From the NCBI GenBank assembly GCA_963803575.1, contig CAWDMW010000002.1, positions 1,178,001 through 1,242,000 on the forward strand: 64,000 bases of DNA. Reading direction: 5' to 3'. Within the stretch, counting starts at the first letter, position 1, and the number at the start of each line of letters is the position of its first letter. The stretch is from CAWDMW01 sp963803575 (GTDB taxonomy: Bacteria; Pseudomonadota; Alphaproteobacteria; Rickettsiales; UBA998). A program made the translations under genes and the position numbers. The notes under the pieces are model-generated. The model saw only the letters and a program-made list of their open reading frames with translations, had not been told where the DNA came from and ran no database searches. This document shows, piece by piece, positions 25,225 to 33,799 of this stretch.

Positions 25225-28200
25225 ATGCTAGAAAATATTATCCACTTTTCGATCCGCCAGCGTTGGTTGGTGATGATTATCGTCCTCGGCTTCATGGCAT
25301 TGGGCATTTACAATTTTAACCGGCTGTCGATTGATGCAGTGCCGGATATCACCAACGTGCAGGTGCAAATCAATACCGAAGCAGCAGGTTACTCCCCATT
25401 AGAGGTTGAGCAACGTGTCACCTTCCCAATTGAAACGGTGCTGGCAGGGATTCCCAAGCTGGACTATACGCGCTCCCTCTCACGATACGGCCTGAGCCAA
25501 GTGACGGTCGTGTTTGATGATGGCACGGATATTTATTTTGCGCGGCAGTTATTAAATGAACGCCTGTCGCAAATCAAAAGTGAAATTCCCGAAGGCCTAG
25601 AGCCGATTATGGGACCGATCGCCACCGGACTTGGTGAGATATATTCCTATGTTGTGGAAGTGAAAGATGGCGCGGTTAAAGAAGATGGCAGTGCCTATAC
25701 GCCAATGGATTTACTCACGGTGCAGGAATGGATCATCGTGCCGCAGCTGCGTAACCTCAAAGGTGTGGTCGAGGTCAACTCCATCGGCGGTTATGAAAAG
25801 CAATTCCATGTGATGCCATATCCGCAGCGGCTATTGGCTTATGACCTCACCATCAATGATGTGATGATGGCATTAGAAAAGAATAATAACAATATCGGCG
25901 CAGGGTATATTGAAAAGAATGGTGAACAATATCTGATCCGCGTTCCCGGTCAGGTAAAAAATGAAGATGACATTGGCCACATTATTGTTGCCAAGCGTGA
26001 TGAGCTAACTATCCGCATTCGTGACATTGCGGAAGTAAAACTCGGCTCTCCGCTTCGTACTGGTGCTGCCACGCAAAATGGTCAGGAAGTGGTGCTTAGT
26101 ACGGCGATGATGCTACTCGGTGAAAATAGCCGTGAAGTCGCCCAGCGCGTTTCTAGCAAGCTGGAAGTGATTAATGATAGCTTACCCGAAGGCATATTGG
26201 CTCGCGCTGTCTATGATCGCACATCGCTGGTGGATCGCACCATTGCCACGGTAGAAAAGAACCTGCTAGAAGGCGCAATTTTAGTGATTGTGGTTTTATT
26301 CCTACTGCTAGGTAATATCCGCGCTGCACTCATTACCGCCGTAGTGATTCCGATTGCGATGCTCATGACCATCACTGGCATGGTAGAGCGTGGTGTATCC
26401 GGCAACCTCATGAGCCTCGGCGCACTAGATTTTGGTCTGATTGTCGATGGCGCGGTGATTATTATTGAAAACTGCATCCGAAGATTTGGCATGGCGCAGC
26501 ACCAGCTTGGGCGGCTGCTGACTCAAGAGGAGCGATTCAAGCTCACCGCTGAAGCTACCGCCGAGGTGATTAAGCCTAGCTTGTTCGGGGTGATTATCAT
26601 CACCGTGGTCTATCTGCCGATCTTTTCGCTAACCGGCATTGAAGGCAAAATGTTCCACCCAATGGCCTTTACCGTGGTGACCGCGTTGCTATCGGCATTG
26701 GTGCTTTCCATTACGTTCGTACCCGCAGCGGTGGCTATGTTTGTCACAGGTAAGGTGGAAGAAAAGGAAAATGCAGTCATCCGCAAATCCAAGCAGTGGT
26801 ATAAACCAATGCTGGAATGGAGCTTGGTGCGCCCGAAAGCCATCATCATCGGAGCTACCGTGTTAGTATTAATCTCCTTGCTTATGGCTTCACGCATGGG
26901 TGCGGAGTTCATCCCAAGCCTCGATGAAGGCGATATTGCACTCCACGCCATGCGGATTCCCGGAACGAGCCTTAGCCAGTCGGTGGAAATGCAAGCAGCA
27001 GTCGAAAAGACCGTGCAGCAATTTTCCGAAGTGAAAGAAGTATTTAGTAAAATCGGCACGCCCGAAGTGGCAACCGACCCGATGCCGCCGAACGTGGCGG
27101 ATACGTTCGTTATGCTAAAACCGCGTGATGAATGGCCTGACTCCAGTAAATCAAAAGCTGATCTGGTAATGGAGATCGAAGAAGCATTGGAGAAATTGCC
27201 GGGGAATAATTACGAATTCACCCAGCCGATTCAGATGCGCTTTAACGAGTTGATCTCTGGTGTGAGAAGTGATCTGGCGGTGAAAGTGTATGGTGATGAT
27301 CTCGACCAGCTGCTTGCTTCGGCTGAGTCTATCGCCACCACCATTCAAACTGTTGAAGGTGCTGCTGATGTGAAAGTGGAACAAGTCACCGGCTTGCCAG
27401 TGCTTTCCATTTTACCAGACCGCGCTGCGCTGGATCGCTACGGCCTGAATATCGCTGATGTGCAGGAAGTGGTGCAAGTGACGTTGGGCGGCAAAGAAGC
27501 TGGTCAGGTGTTTGAAGGGGATCGCCGCTTTGATCTGGTGGTGCGATTGCCAGAACATTTGCGTACCGATATTGACACGTTGGAGCGTTTACCTATCCCA
27601 CTGGAAAAAGCCGAAATGGAAGGTGTGGATGCGCGTCCTGACTATGTACCGTTAAAAGAAGTGGCGCGTCTGGAGATTGCTTATGGTCCGAACCAGATTA
27701 GTCGCGAACAAGGAAAACGTCGCGTGGTGGTAACCTCTAACGTAAGAGGCCGTGATTTAGGCAGCTTTGTGGAAGATGTGCAGCAAACCGTGCGGAGCAA
27801 GGTTGAGCTTCCAGCCGGATATTGGCTGGAATATGGCGGCACGTTCGAGCAGCTTATTTCTGCCAAACAGCGTTTAATGATCGTTGTGCCAGTAGCATTG
27901 CTATTAATTATTGGCTTGCTGTTTATGGCCTTCGGCTCGGCTCGCGCTGCAATGCTGATTTTCTCTGGTGTGCCTTTGGCACTCACTGGCGGCATTCTAG
28001 CTCTGTGGCTACGTGATATTCCACTATCTATATCCGCAGGTGTTGGCTTCATCGCGCTATCTGGCGTGGCGGTGCTAAACGGTGTGGTGATGGTATCCTT
28101 CATCCGTGGTCTGCGCGATCAGGGCATGAAGATTGATGATGCTATTATCGAAGGCGCACTGACACGCTTGCGGCCTATCTTGATGACTGCGTTAGTAGCC

Positions 28201-28374
28201 TCGCTTGGTTTCGTACCAATGGCACTGAATGTCGGCGCAGGTTCGGAAGTGCAACGGCCTCTAGCCACGGTAGTGATTGGCGGGATTATTTCATCCACCT
28301 TCTTAACCCTGTTGGTGCTCCCAGCCCTTTACCGCCTGTTCCATAGCAAAGAACGTAAACAGGAGGCTTCATGA
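25225..28374 (+). CDS. czcA: CzcA-family heavy-metal RND permease
   Basis: A 1049-residue, intact HME-RND pump, the proton-driven core of a tripartite exporter. It has TM1 near residue 12, a first porter domain, TM2-TM6, a second porter domain and TM8-TM12. The TM4 signature DFGLIVDGAVIIIEN is that of the Co/Zn/Cd/Ni-type subfamily. This differs from the signature in the broken pump at 7233-10321. It overlaps the CDF-like gene by 4 bp (ATGA). The order TolC, lipoprotein, adaptor, permease indicates a czcCBA-like operon. Confidence 0.94.
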   Translation: MLENIIHFSIRQRWLVMIIVLGFMALGIYNFNRLSIDAVPDITNVQVQINTEAAGYSPLEVEQRVTFPIETVLAGIPKLDYTRSLSRYGLSQVTVVFDDGTDIYFARQLLNERLSQIKSEIPEGLEPIMGPIATGLGEIYSYVVEVKDGAVKEDGSAYTPMDLLTVQEWIIVPQLRNLKGVVEVNSIGGYEKQFHVMPYPQRLLAYDLTINDVMMALEKNNNNIGAGYIEKNGEQYLIRVPGQVKNEDDIGHIIVAKRDELTIRIRDIAEVKLGSPLRTGAATQNGQEVVLSTAMMLLGENSREVAQRVSSKLEVINDSLPEGILARAVYDRTSLVDRTIATVEKNLLEGAILVIVVLFLLLGNIRAALITAVVIPIAMLMTITGMVERGVSGNLMSLGALDFGLIVDGAVIIIENCIRRFGMAQHQLGRLLTQEERFKLTAEATAEVIKPSLFGVIIITVVYLPIFSLTGIEGKMFHPMAFTVVTALLSALVLSITFVPAAVAMFVTGKVEEKENAVIRKSKQWYKPMLEWSLVRPKAIIIGATVLVLISLLMASRMGAEFIPSLDEGDIALHAMRIPGTSLSQSVEMQAAVEKTVQQFSEVKEVFSKIGTPEVATDPMPPNVADTFVMLKPRDEWPDSSKSKADLVMEIEEALEKLPGNNYEFTQPIQMRFNELISGVRSDLAVKVYGDDLDQLLASAESIATTIQTVEGAADVKVEQVTGLPVLSILPDRAALDRYGLNIADVQEVVQVTLGGKEAGQVFEGDRRFDLVVRLPEHLRTDIDTLERLPIPLEKAEMEGVDARPDYVPLKEVARLEIAYGPNQISREQGKRRVVVTSNVRGRDLGSFVEDVQQTVRSKVELPAGYWLEYGGTFEQLISAKQRLMIVVPVALLLIIGLLFMAFGSARAAMLIFSGVPLALTGGILALWLRDIPLSISAGVGFIALSGVAVLNGVVMVSFIRGLRDQGMKIDDAIIEGALTRLRPILMTALVASLGFVPMALNVGAGSEVQRPLATVVIGGIISSTFLTLLVLPALYRLFHSKERKQEAS

Positions 28375-28991
28375 GTTGTTACGATAATGAGTATGAAGAT
28401 GAGATAAAGGATCAGCATTACCGCAAAATACTGTGGCTGGTTCTTATTCTTAACCTTGTCATGTTCGGAGTAGAAGCGGTAGCCAGTCACATTTCTGGTT
28501 CTGTTTCATTGCTTGCCGATGCGTTGGATTTCTTTGGAGATGCTGCAAATTACGGCATTTCTCTTTATGTGCTATCGCGCTCAATTACCTACAAAGCAAA
28601 GGCTTCTTTTCTAAAAGGTGGAACGATGGCCGTATTCGGCCTGTATGTTCTGGGTAGTGCTGTTTATCGCTATCTACAAAACAGCACTCCGGATGCTGAA
28701 ATTATGGGCATGATTGGGTTGCTCGCATTGCTGGTCAATATTGGTTGCATGATGTTGCTATACAGCCAACGCAAAGGCGATATCAATCGTGAATCAGTAT
28801 GGATATGCAGCCGTAATGATGTCATCGCCAATATAGCCGTATTGCTCGCTGCTTATGGTGTATATGCCACCGGCTCATTTTGGCCGGATATCATCGTGGC
28901 TATCTTGATTGCAGGACTATGTCTTAAGAGCGCGTTCTACGTTATTCGAAGTGCATTAATCCAACTAAATAAACACCAGAATGCTGGTTAA
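28371..28991 (+). CDS. CDF-like cation transporter (transmembrane domain only)
   Basis: A 206-residue protein with six predicted membrane helices and the cation-diffusion-facilitator motif SLLADALDFFGDAANY, in which the two Asp residues form the metal site in helix 2; a second DVIAN site lies in helix 5. It stops after helix 6 and lacks the usual C-terminal cytoplasmic domain, as in a known short subgroup. It would move Zn, Co or Cd from cytoplasm to periplasm to feed the CzcCBA pump. It is translationally coupled to czcA by a 4-bp overlap. Confidence 0.82.
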   Translation: MSCYDNEYEDEIKDQHYRKILWLVLILNLVMFGVEAVASHISGSVSLLADALDFFGDAANYGISLYVLSRSITYKAKASFLKGGTMAVFGLYVLGSAVYRYLQNSTPDAEIMGMIGLLALLVNIGCMMLLYSQRKGDINRESVWICSRNDVIANIAVLLAAYGVYATGSFWPDIIVAILIAGLCLKSAFYVIRSALIQLNKHQNAG

Positions 28992-28993
28992 AT

Positions 28994-29335
28994 ATGGCTT
29001 ATTTTCTCATCAAAACTCTTATTACAGCACTGATTGTTGCGGCAATTTCTGAATTATCGCGGCGATTCAGCTTGTTTGCCGCAGCACTGGCCTCTTTGCC
29101 ATTGGTATCCATCCTCGCTTTTGTGTGGATTTATGTGGATACCAAGGACACGGAAAAGCTGATTATCATGTCGTATGATGTGTTCTGGCTGGTGTTACCA
29201 TCGCTGGCATTCTTCCTAATTTTTCCTACGCTATTGAAGCACGGCCTAGCATTCGGTTGGGCTGTCCTTGTTGCATGTGCTTGTATGACGATCCTTTACG
29301 GGTTGACTATGTGGGCGCTAAAAGTGTTAGCATAA
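28994..29335 (+). CDS. DUF3147 membrane protein
   Basis: A 113-residue protein with four hydrophobic helices and the DUF3147 pattern (a conserved ASLPLVSIL segment). Its function is unknown; members are frequent beside cation exporters. It lies 2 bp after the CDF-like gene and ends the resistance operon. Its stop overlaps by 9 bp the stop of the prophage lysozyme gene on the opposite strand, so it marks the left boundary of the prophage and appears complete. Confidence 0.75.
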   Translation: MAYFLIKTLITALIVAAISELSRRFSLFAAALASLPLVSILAFVWIYVDTKDTEKLIIMSYDVFWLVLPSLAFFLIFPTLLKHGLAFGWAVLVACACMTILYGLTMWALKVLA

Positions 29336-29767
29336 GTAAAGCTCTGCCTCTGCCGATCTTCGGCGGCGGAGCCCCCGAAGTTTGCGCCCCCCAGCCCAGA
29401 TCCAACGCATAAATTCATATGGCACTTCGGCATGTTCTTCGCGGTTGACCTTGCGCCGTAGCGTAGAACGCTGCAATGCGCCTCCGCCAAGGTTGAAGGT
29501 GAAGGACACCAGCGCATCAAACTGGCCATCGGTCAGCGGCACTTTGATGAGGCGTAGCACCGACCGTTCTGCTGACCACACGTCTTTTGCCAGTAATGCG
29601 CCAGCGGCTGATTCGCTGATACCATTCTCAAACATCTTATGCTCGCCTTCACGAATCAAATGACCATAGCCAATGGTCGGCAAACCCGCCGCATCCAGAT
29701 AAATTTCAGGTTCAAACCCCTCAAATTCTTTAATCAGGCGTAGCCCTTCTTTGGTGATATGGCGCAT
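29327..29767 (-). CDS. Phage lysozyme (glycoside hydrolase family 24)
   Basis: A 146-residue endolysin that cleaves peptidoglycan at the end of the lytic cycle. The T4-type catalytic set is conserved with correct spacing: Glu16 in KEFEG, Asp25 and Thr31 in LPTIGYGH. The C-terminus (GLRRRRSAEAELY) is typical of RrrD-like enzymes. There is no signal peptide or signal anchor, so it needs the holin encoded immediately upstream. It is last in the late operon. Confidence 0.93.
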   Translation of the reverse strand: MRHITKEGLRLIKEFEGFEPEIYLDAAGLPTIGYGHLIREGEHKMFENGISESAAGALLAKDVWSAERSVLRLIKVPLTDGQFDALVSFTFNLGGGALQRSTLRRKVNREEHAEVPYEFMRWIWAGGRKLRGLRRRRSAEAELYLC

Positions 29768-29769
29768 GA

Positions 29770-30219
29770 CTATCTACCCTGCCGCACTTTGCTCATGGCG
29801 CGTTGGCCGAAGTAGAAGCTGATAATTCCGGCAAAAATTGCTTGGTCTTCCACGCTCCACAATGTTGCCATGTGCCACGGTAGTGGGTCAGATAAATCAA
29901 CCACCGCAAACTGCATGCACTTGATCACGAAATAGAGCAGGAAGAAGGTGTACGCCAATACTGGTCGCACCGTGCCATTAAGCGCGTCCACCCAGCGAAT
30001 GCCGGTACTATAGGTGCGGTATAAAGCGCGGGTTTCTGAAATATCAGCTTGTGCATTAATTTCTTCCAGTCGTTCGGTATGGCCTTGGGCTTGCTGCTCC
30101 ATTTGCATACGCAAAATGGTCAACTCATGCTTTCGGTCGGCTGCGTCACGCCAGATTTTAAGTAAGTCAGGGAATGCCGAGCTAATAAAGCCGACAAGGG
30201 TTGCTAGTAATGTCATCAT
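29770..30219 (-). CDS. Three-TM holin, GTA type
   Basis: A 149-residue protein with a short N-terminal hydrophobic segment, a coiled, Gln/Glu-rich middle (about 25-60) and two further membrane helices (about 75-100 and 125-140). This matches the 'holin of 3TMs, for gene-transfer release' family. It would permeabilise the membrane to let the lysozyme out. It lies 2 bp from the lysozyme gene and overlaps the gene upstream by 4 bp. Confidence 0.75.
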   Translation of the reverse strand: MMTLLATLVGFISSAFPDLLKIWRDAADRKHELTILRMQMEQQAQGHTERLEEINAQADISETRALYRTYSTGIRWVDALNGTVRPVLAYTFFLLYFVIKCMQFAVVDLSDPLPWHMATLWSVEDQAIFAGIISFYFGQRAMSKVRQGR

Positions 30220-30722
30220 GGTAATTTTCTCCTTTTGTCTTCGATGTTTTCAATGCGGGTTTTTAGGCGATCTTCTGTTCGCCCCATGCGATCAATAATG
30301 TCTGCATCGGCCGCATCGGTGTGCATTCGCATGCGGTTCTCTAAGCTTTCAGCCTCGATGCCGGTGAAGCGATCTTGCGTAGAAATTGTGAGGCTCTCGC
30401 GGTAGCGGCGCACGTTGCTCTTGATCTCGGCTAAGTCGGTGGTGATGTCACCGATCTTGGTTTCGATAATCAGGATGCGATCATTCTGTAGAATGAGCGT
30501 ATCTTTAATCTCGCCCATCGTTTCGGGCATATCTTTGAATATAAAACCCAGCGCAATCACAATCATGGCGGGGAGTAAAAAACGCTCCCACCGCGCCCAC
30601 GGCGATATCTTTTGCTCGGTTTTCTTGTTTTCCTGCCAGATAAAAAATAACCCCGCGAGCTGGGCTAACGGGGCATATTTTTCAATCAGTTTTTTGATGT
30701 CGTTGTCAGGTGGTTCGGTCAT
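30216..30722 (-). CDS. Membrane-anchored coiled-coil phage protein
   Basis: A 168-residue protein not assigned to a named family. A hydrophobic segment (about 47-64) separates a short N-terminal part from a long helical, charged C-terminal region (about 70-165) likely to be coiled-coil. It stands in the lysis cassette directly before the holin gene, so an accessory lysis role (antiholin or spanin-like) is possible but unproven. Confidence 0.55.
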   Translation of the reverse strand: MTEPPDNDIKKLIEKYAPLAQLAGLFFIWQENKKTEQKISPWARWERFLLPAMIVIALGFIFKDMPETMGEIKDTLILQNDRILIIETKIGDITTDLAEIKSNVRRYRESLTISTQDRFTGIEAESLENRMRMHTDAADADIIDRMGRTEDRLKTRIENIEDKRRKLP

Positions 30723-30734
30723 AGTTTTCTCCTT

Positions 30735-32258
30735 TTAAGTAATGGCATGGCGTTGCATCAGTTCAGCGATTGCAGCATCGCGTTTCTCAGTTGATGGGAT
30801 TTCGCCGAACACATAAATTTCACCAATGCGGTGATTGCAGCGTAATCCATCGTCAGGGTTGTCGGGCGCATAACCACCCAGAACAAAGTTAGCATTGGGG
30901 TGCATTTCATGGGGGCTGGTTGAACCACCATCCACGCCATTGACGTGAATAGTATTGATGGGTGAGCCGGAATCTTTGCACTCAATGTAAATCACATGGC
31001 TATCACCATTGACCCACGTAAAAGTTCCCGAATTGGTTGCGCCATCAAACACCTGCACAAATCCGTTGGATCGGTAAACCACTCCCAAGCTATTTCCGAA
31101 GCCGGTAGTATCGCCGAAGGAAAGCGCATAGACCGTTCCTGAAGGAGTGCCGATAATCTCGGTTGCAGCCAACAAAGCAAAAGGCGGAGTTAAACCAGCG
31201 GGCAATACGCCCACCAGCGTGTCACCAGCGAACTGCAACCAATCCCGACCATTCTTCCAGTTTGGAATAATGCTGGGTTGGTCGCCATCGACATTCATGG
31301 TGGGCGTGATGTCAGCCTGTTGATCTCTCCATCCTATAATGGATGATAGGTTTTGTGCTGGAGCAGATTCCAACACTAAAGAGGTCGGCTCATTAGCATC
31401 CCAATGATACAGCGTATCAATATTGGCTTTGATATCGTAACCGGGCGCGTAGTCATCATCGGAAATATTGCCGTTGATGGAATTTGCGGCACGAATTCCC
31501 ATATCGATAGAATCTGCTTCACTATAATGTGTGCCATCGCTGGTGGTGTAATCAAAATTCTTCAGTAACAAACAATTAGATCGCTCGGCCACCGCTTGCC
31601 TTGTTGCAATATACGTCACGCCAGAAAAATTAAATCCGGATGGTTTAGCAATCGCTGATAATACGTGCTTATAGCTATTGGAGTAATAACTGCCATAGCG
31701 GTTATCCAGTGCATCCAGCAGATTATCCCACCCACCTTTGACAGCGTCAGCGTCCATGGCAACCACGGAATCGTTCGTGCCAAGCGCAATTAAACTACCG
31801 CGAATCACCACCTGTTTGCCTTGGGCTACTAGCTCTGCGATCGCAGCATCTAGCTTGGTAATGAAATTGACGTATTGGGTGCCAGATGGAGATTGCCACA
31901 CATCGGTGAGTTTTGATCCACCCACTGCATGCTGCACGAGGTAGTGATCACCCAGTGTTTGCGCCAGCCGATAGCCCAGCCCCACAATGGGACTTACCGC
32001 AATAGTTGATAGTGTTGTCACCATACTTTCAAGCGGTGTAAAGCCTGGGTTGCTGAAAATCTTGCTGGCAGCAATAGCCTCATCGTATGGAGGCGGCGTG
32101 GTCTCATCCGGACTGCCACTATTTTCAGGCCAGCCCAAGGCGATGCTATCGCCTAAAACGATGTAGAGATAAGCAATGCCATCTACCGATAGCGTTTTCC
32201 TGAACTCCTGAGCCAGACCATCCTCGAAGGTGTTCTGATAGTGAAATGCGCTTGCCAT
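30735..32258 (-). CDS. Tail-fibre-like protein with SGNH hydrolase and lectin-like domains
   Basis: A protein of about 507 residues. The N-terminal half is an SGNH/GDSL hydrolase: GDSIALGWPEN near residue 37 (block I, Ser), LIALGTND (block III) and SDGTHYSEAD (block V, Asp-His). The C-terminal half (about 330-500) looks like a concanavalin/LamG lectin fold. Such proteins deacetylate or cleave surface polysaccharide during adsorption. The start is placed at the second Met (MASAFHYQ); six more codons are open upstream and overlap the DUF2793 gene. It is part of the receptor-recognition module. Confidence 0.72.
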   Translation of the reverse strand: MASAFHYQNTFEDGLAQEFRKTLSVDGIAYLYIVLGDSIALGWPENSGSPDETTPPPYDEAIAASKIFSNPGFTPLESMVTTLSTIAVSPIVGLGYRLAQTLGDHYLVQHAVGGSKLTDVWQSPSGTQYVNFITKLDAAIAELVAQGKQVVIRGSLIALGTNDSVVAMDADAVKGGWDNLLDALDNRYGSYYSNSYKHVLSAIAKPSGFNFSGVTYIATRQAVAERSNCLLLKNFDYTTSDGTHYSEADSIDMGIRAANSINGNISDDDYAPGYDIKANIDTLYHWDANEPTSLVLESAPAQNLSSIIGWRDQQADITPTMNVDGDQPSIIPNWKNGRDWLQFAGDTLVGVLPAGLTPPFALLAATEIIGTPSGTVYALSFGDTTGFGNSLGVVYRSNGFVQVFDGATNSGTFTWVNGDSHVIYIECKDSGSPINTIHVNGVDGGSTSPHEMHPNANFVLGGYAPDNPDDGLRCNHRIGEIYVFGEIPSTEKRDAAIAELMQRHAIT

Positions 32259-32263
32259 AATAG

Positions 32264-32968
32264 TTACCAATTCCATGGGCCGTGAGGTTTGATGTACTGG
32301 ACGTTGATGCGTACCAAGCCAGTGCTGAATGATCCGCTGTCAGGCGTAAGCAATACCGGCGTATCGCTGTAATAGGTCACCGGATGGTAGCTCATGCCGA
32401 TATTGGTGGAATCAGCTCCTTTGCCGATGCCATTGCCATAGCGGGAGGTGTCGCCTGATACGCCCACGCCAAAGGTGGTCACTGTTCCAGTAATTGCCGT
32501 AATAACGCGGGTGTTAACTGCCAGCACCGAAGCGCGGTCAGGAATATCGATGGCGGTTTCCGTGTCCGTGCTTACATCAACATCGTCCTGCCAGCTTTCC
32601 ACGCGAAGATATTCGCCGGTGTCCTTCATAATGAGGCCGAACGGCATCCATTCAGTACCACTCCATGCCATGCGGCTATCGATATCCTCCACCACCGCAT
32701 CCATCCATTTGAACGGCGTGTAAAACACCCATCCACCAGTGAGGTACTGTGCCAGCTCATTATCGTGACCTGAGAAATCACCGCTACCGCTTGTGCCGAC
32801 AATCACTAAATCTCCCACGGTCGGGCTACCTGGCGGAGCGTTGGTTATCTCTGATACCACGGGCGTGACAAACGCATCGAGCCTGTTCAGCCCATCGTTA
32901 TGTGTCACTTCTTTTTGCGCCTGTGCCGTGACAATATACGGCAGACCCAGCCTTCCGGTTGAGGACAT
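32264..32968 (-). CDS. DUF2793 tail-associated protein
   Basis: A 234-residue protein starting with the DUF2793 signature (LGLPYIVTAQAQKEVTHNDG), a domain found in tail proteins of alphaproteobacterial phages and GTAs. The C-terminal part is beta-rich. The start at 32968 is fixed by an excellent AAGGAG 6 bp upstream; the longer open frame has no such site. It sits between the host-specificity protein and the SGNH fibre and probably belongs to the baseplate or fibre base. Confidence 0.8.
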   Translation of the reverse strand: MSSTGRLGLPYIVTAQAQKEVTHNDGLNRLDAFVTPVVSEITNAPPGSPTVGDLVIVGTSGSGDFSGHDNELAQYLTGGWVFYTPFKWMDAVVEDIDSRMAWSGTEWMPFGLIMKDTGEYLRVESWQDDVDVSTDTETAIDIPDRASVLAVNTRVITAITGTVTTFGVGVSGDTSRYGNGIGKGADSTNIGMSYHPVTYYSDTPVLLTPDSGSFSTGLVRINVQYIKPHGPWNW

Positions 32969-33023
32969 GATGTTCTCCTTGATAGTTATGGGGTTAATTC
33001 CTATGATTACATAGGAGGTTAGA

Positions 33024-33797
33024 ATGCTAATAGAGCCATTAAGTGACACTAGAAACAGTGATATAAAGCGCACATATATTGATGCACTAATTCAAGCTGT
33101 GCCTTGGGTCGGAGGCTCGATCTCCACAATAGTTGCCCATCACTGGCCATATGCTGGTGAGCACGAAATCCGTCAGAAAGTTGAGGATCTGTACGAAATT
33201 GTTAACCAGCTAGAAAGCGTCTTAAAAAATACGAATGCCGAATACGGTCTCTCACCACGACTAACCGCGCTATCTGTTTTAGTCGCACGATTCCTATGCA
33301 AGCAAGGTGATTATTATCTTAGTGGTTCAATCGAGACTCAACCGCTGTTTGATGAGTTCTCCGAATTAAAAAGGATAGAAATTGAAGATGCATTAGTCGA
33401 ACTCATCAAACAGGGTTTTCTCGAAGAGAGTGCTGTGATGCAGCATCGCTTCAAATATGTAGTACGCCAGCCTCAATTGTTTTTTGTTTTTTATCCTGAT
33501 GTATACGGTTGGTTTCCTGCTGTTGATGCTGCATACCTTGGTGACCTTCTGGTTAATCATTCTGAGTTAAGCAACACAGCCAAACTTGATGCTCGTGTGG
33601 GTTGGCCACGTCTTAGGCTCAATGCTGCGTTGCTCTTTCTCAAAACCGTCATTTTCGATGAGCGACATTACAGCAAAACCCTGCAGGCTGAATATCCTTC
33701 TTCATGGTTTCAGCCAGGGCCGGAGGAACGCTATGAACTGCGTATGCTTAAGGAATCTCTGCAAAGCTCATCTATTGAGCTTGTAGCTGCAGAGTAA
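33024..33797 (+). CDS. Unrecognised opposite-strand cargo gene (moron) in the tail module
   Basis: A 257-residue protein I cannot assign. The N-terminal part has a hydrophobic stretch (ALIQAVPWVGGSISTIVAHH, about residues 18-37); a helical, possibly winged-helix, region follows (about 75-145), and the C-terminus is acidic. A strong AGGAGG lies 6 bp before the ATG. It is transcribed against all neighbouring late genes from a short divergent region, and its stop is 2 bp from the end of the tail-tip gene. This is the usual position and orientation of lysogenic conversion or defence genes. A role in superinfection exclusion is a guess. Confidence 0.7.
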   Translation: MLIEPLSDTRNSDIKRTYIDALIQAVPWVGGSISTIVAHHWPYAGEHEIRQKVEDLYEIVNQLESVLKNTNAEYGLSPRLTALSVLVARFLCKQGDYYLSGSIETQPLFDEFSELKRIEIEDALVELIKQGFLEESAVMQHRFKYVVRQPQLFFVFYPDVYGWFPAVDAAYLGDLLVNHSELSNTAKLDARVGWPRLRLNAALLFLKTVIFDERHYSKTLQAEYPSSWFQPGPEERYELRMLKESLQSSSIELVAAE

Positions 33798-33799
33798 CT

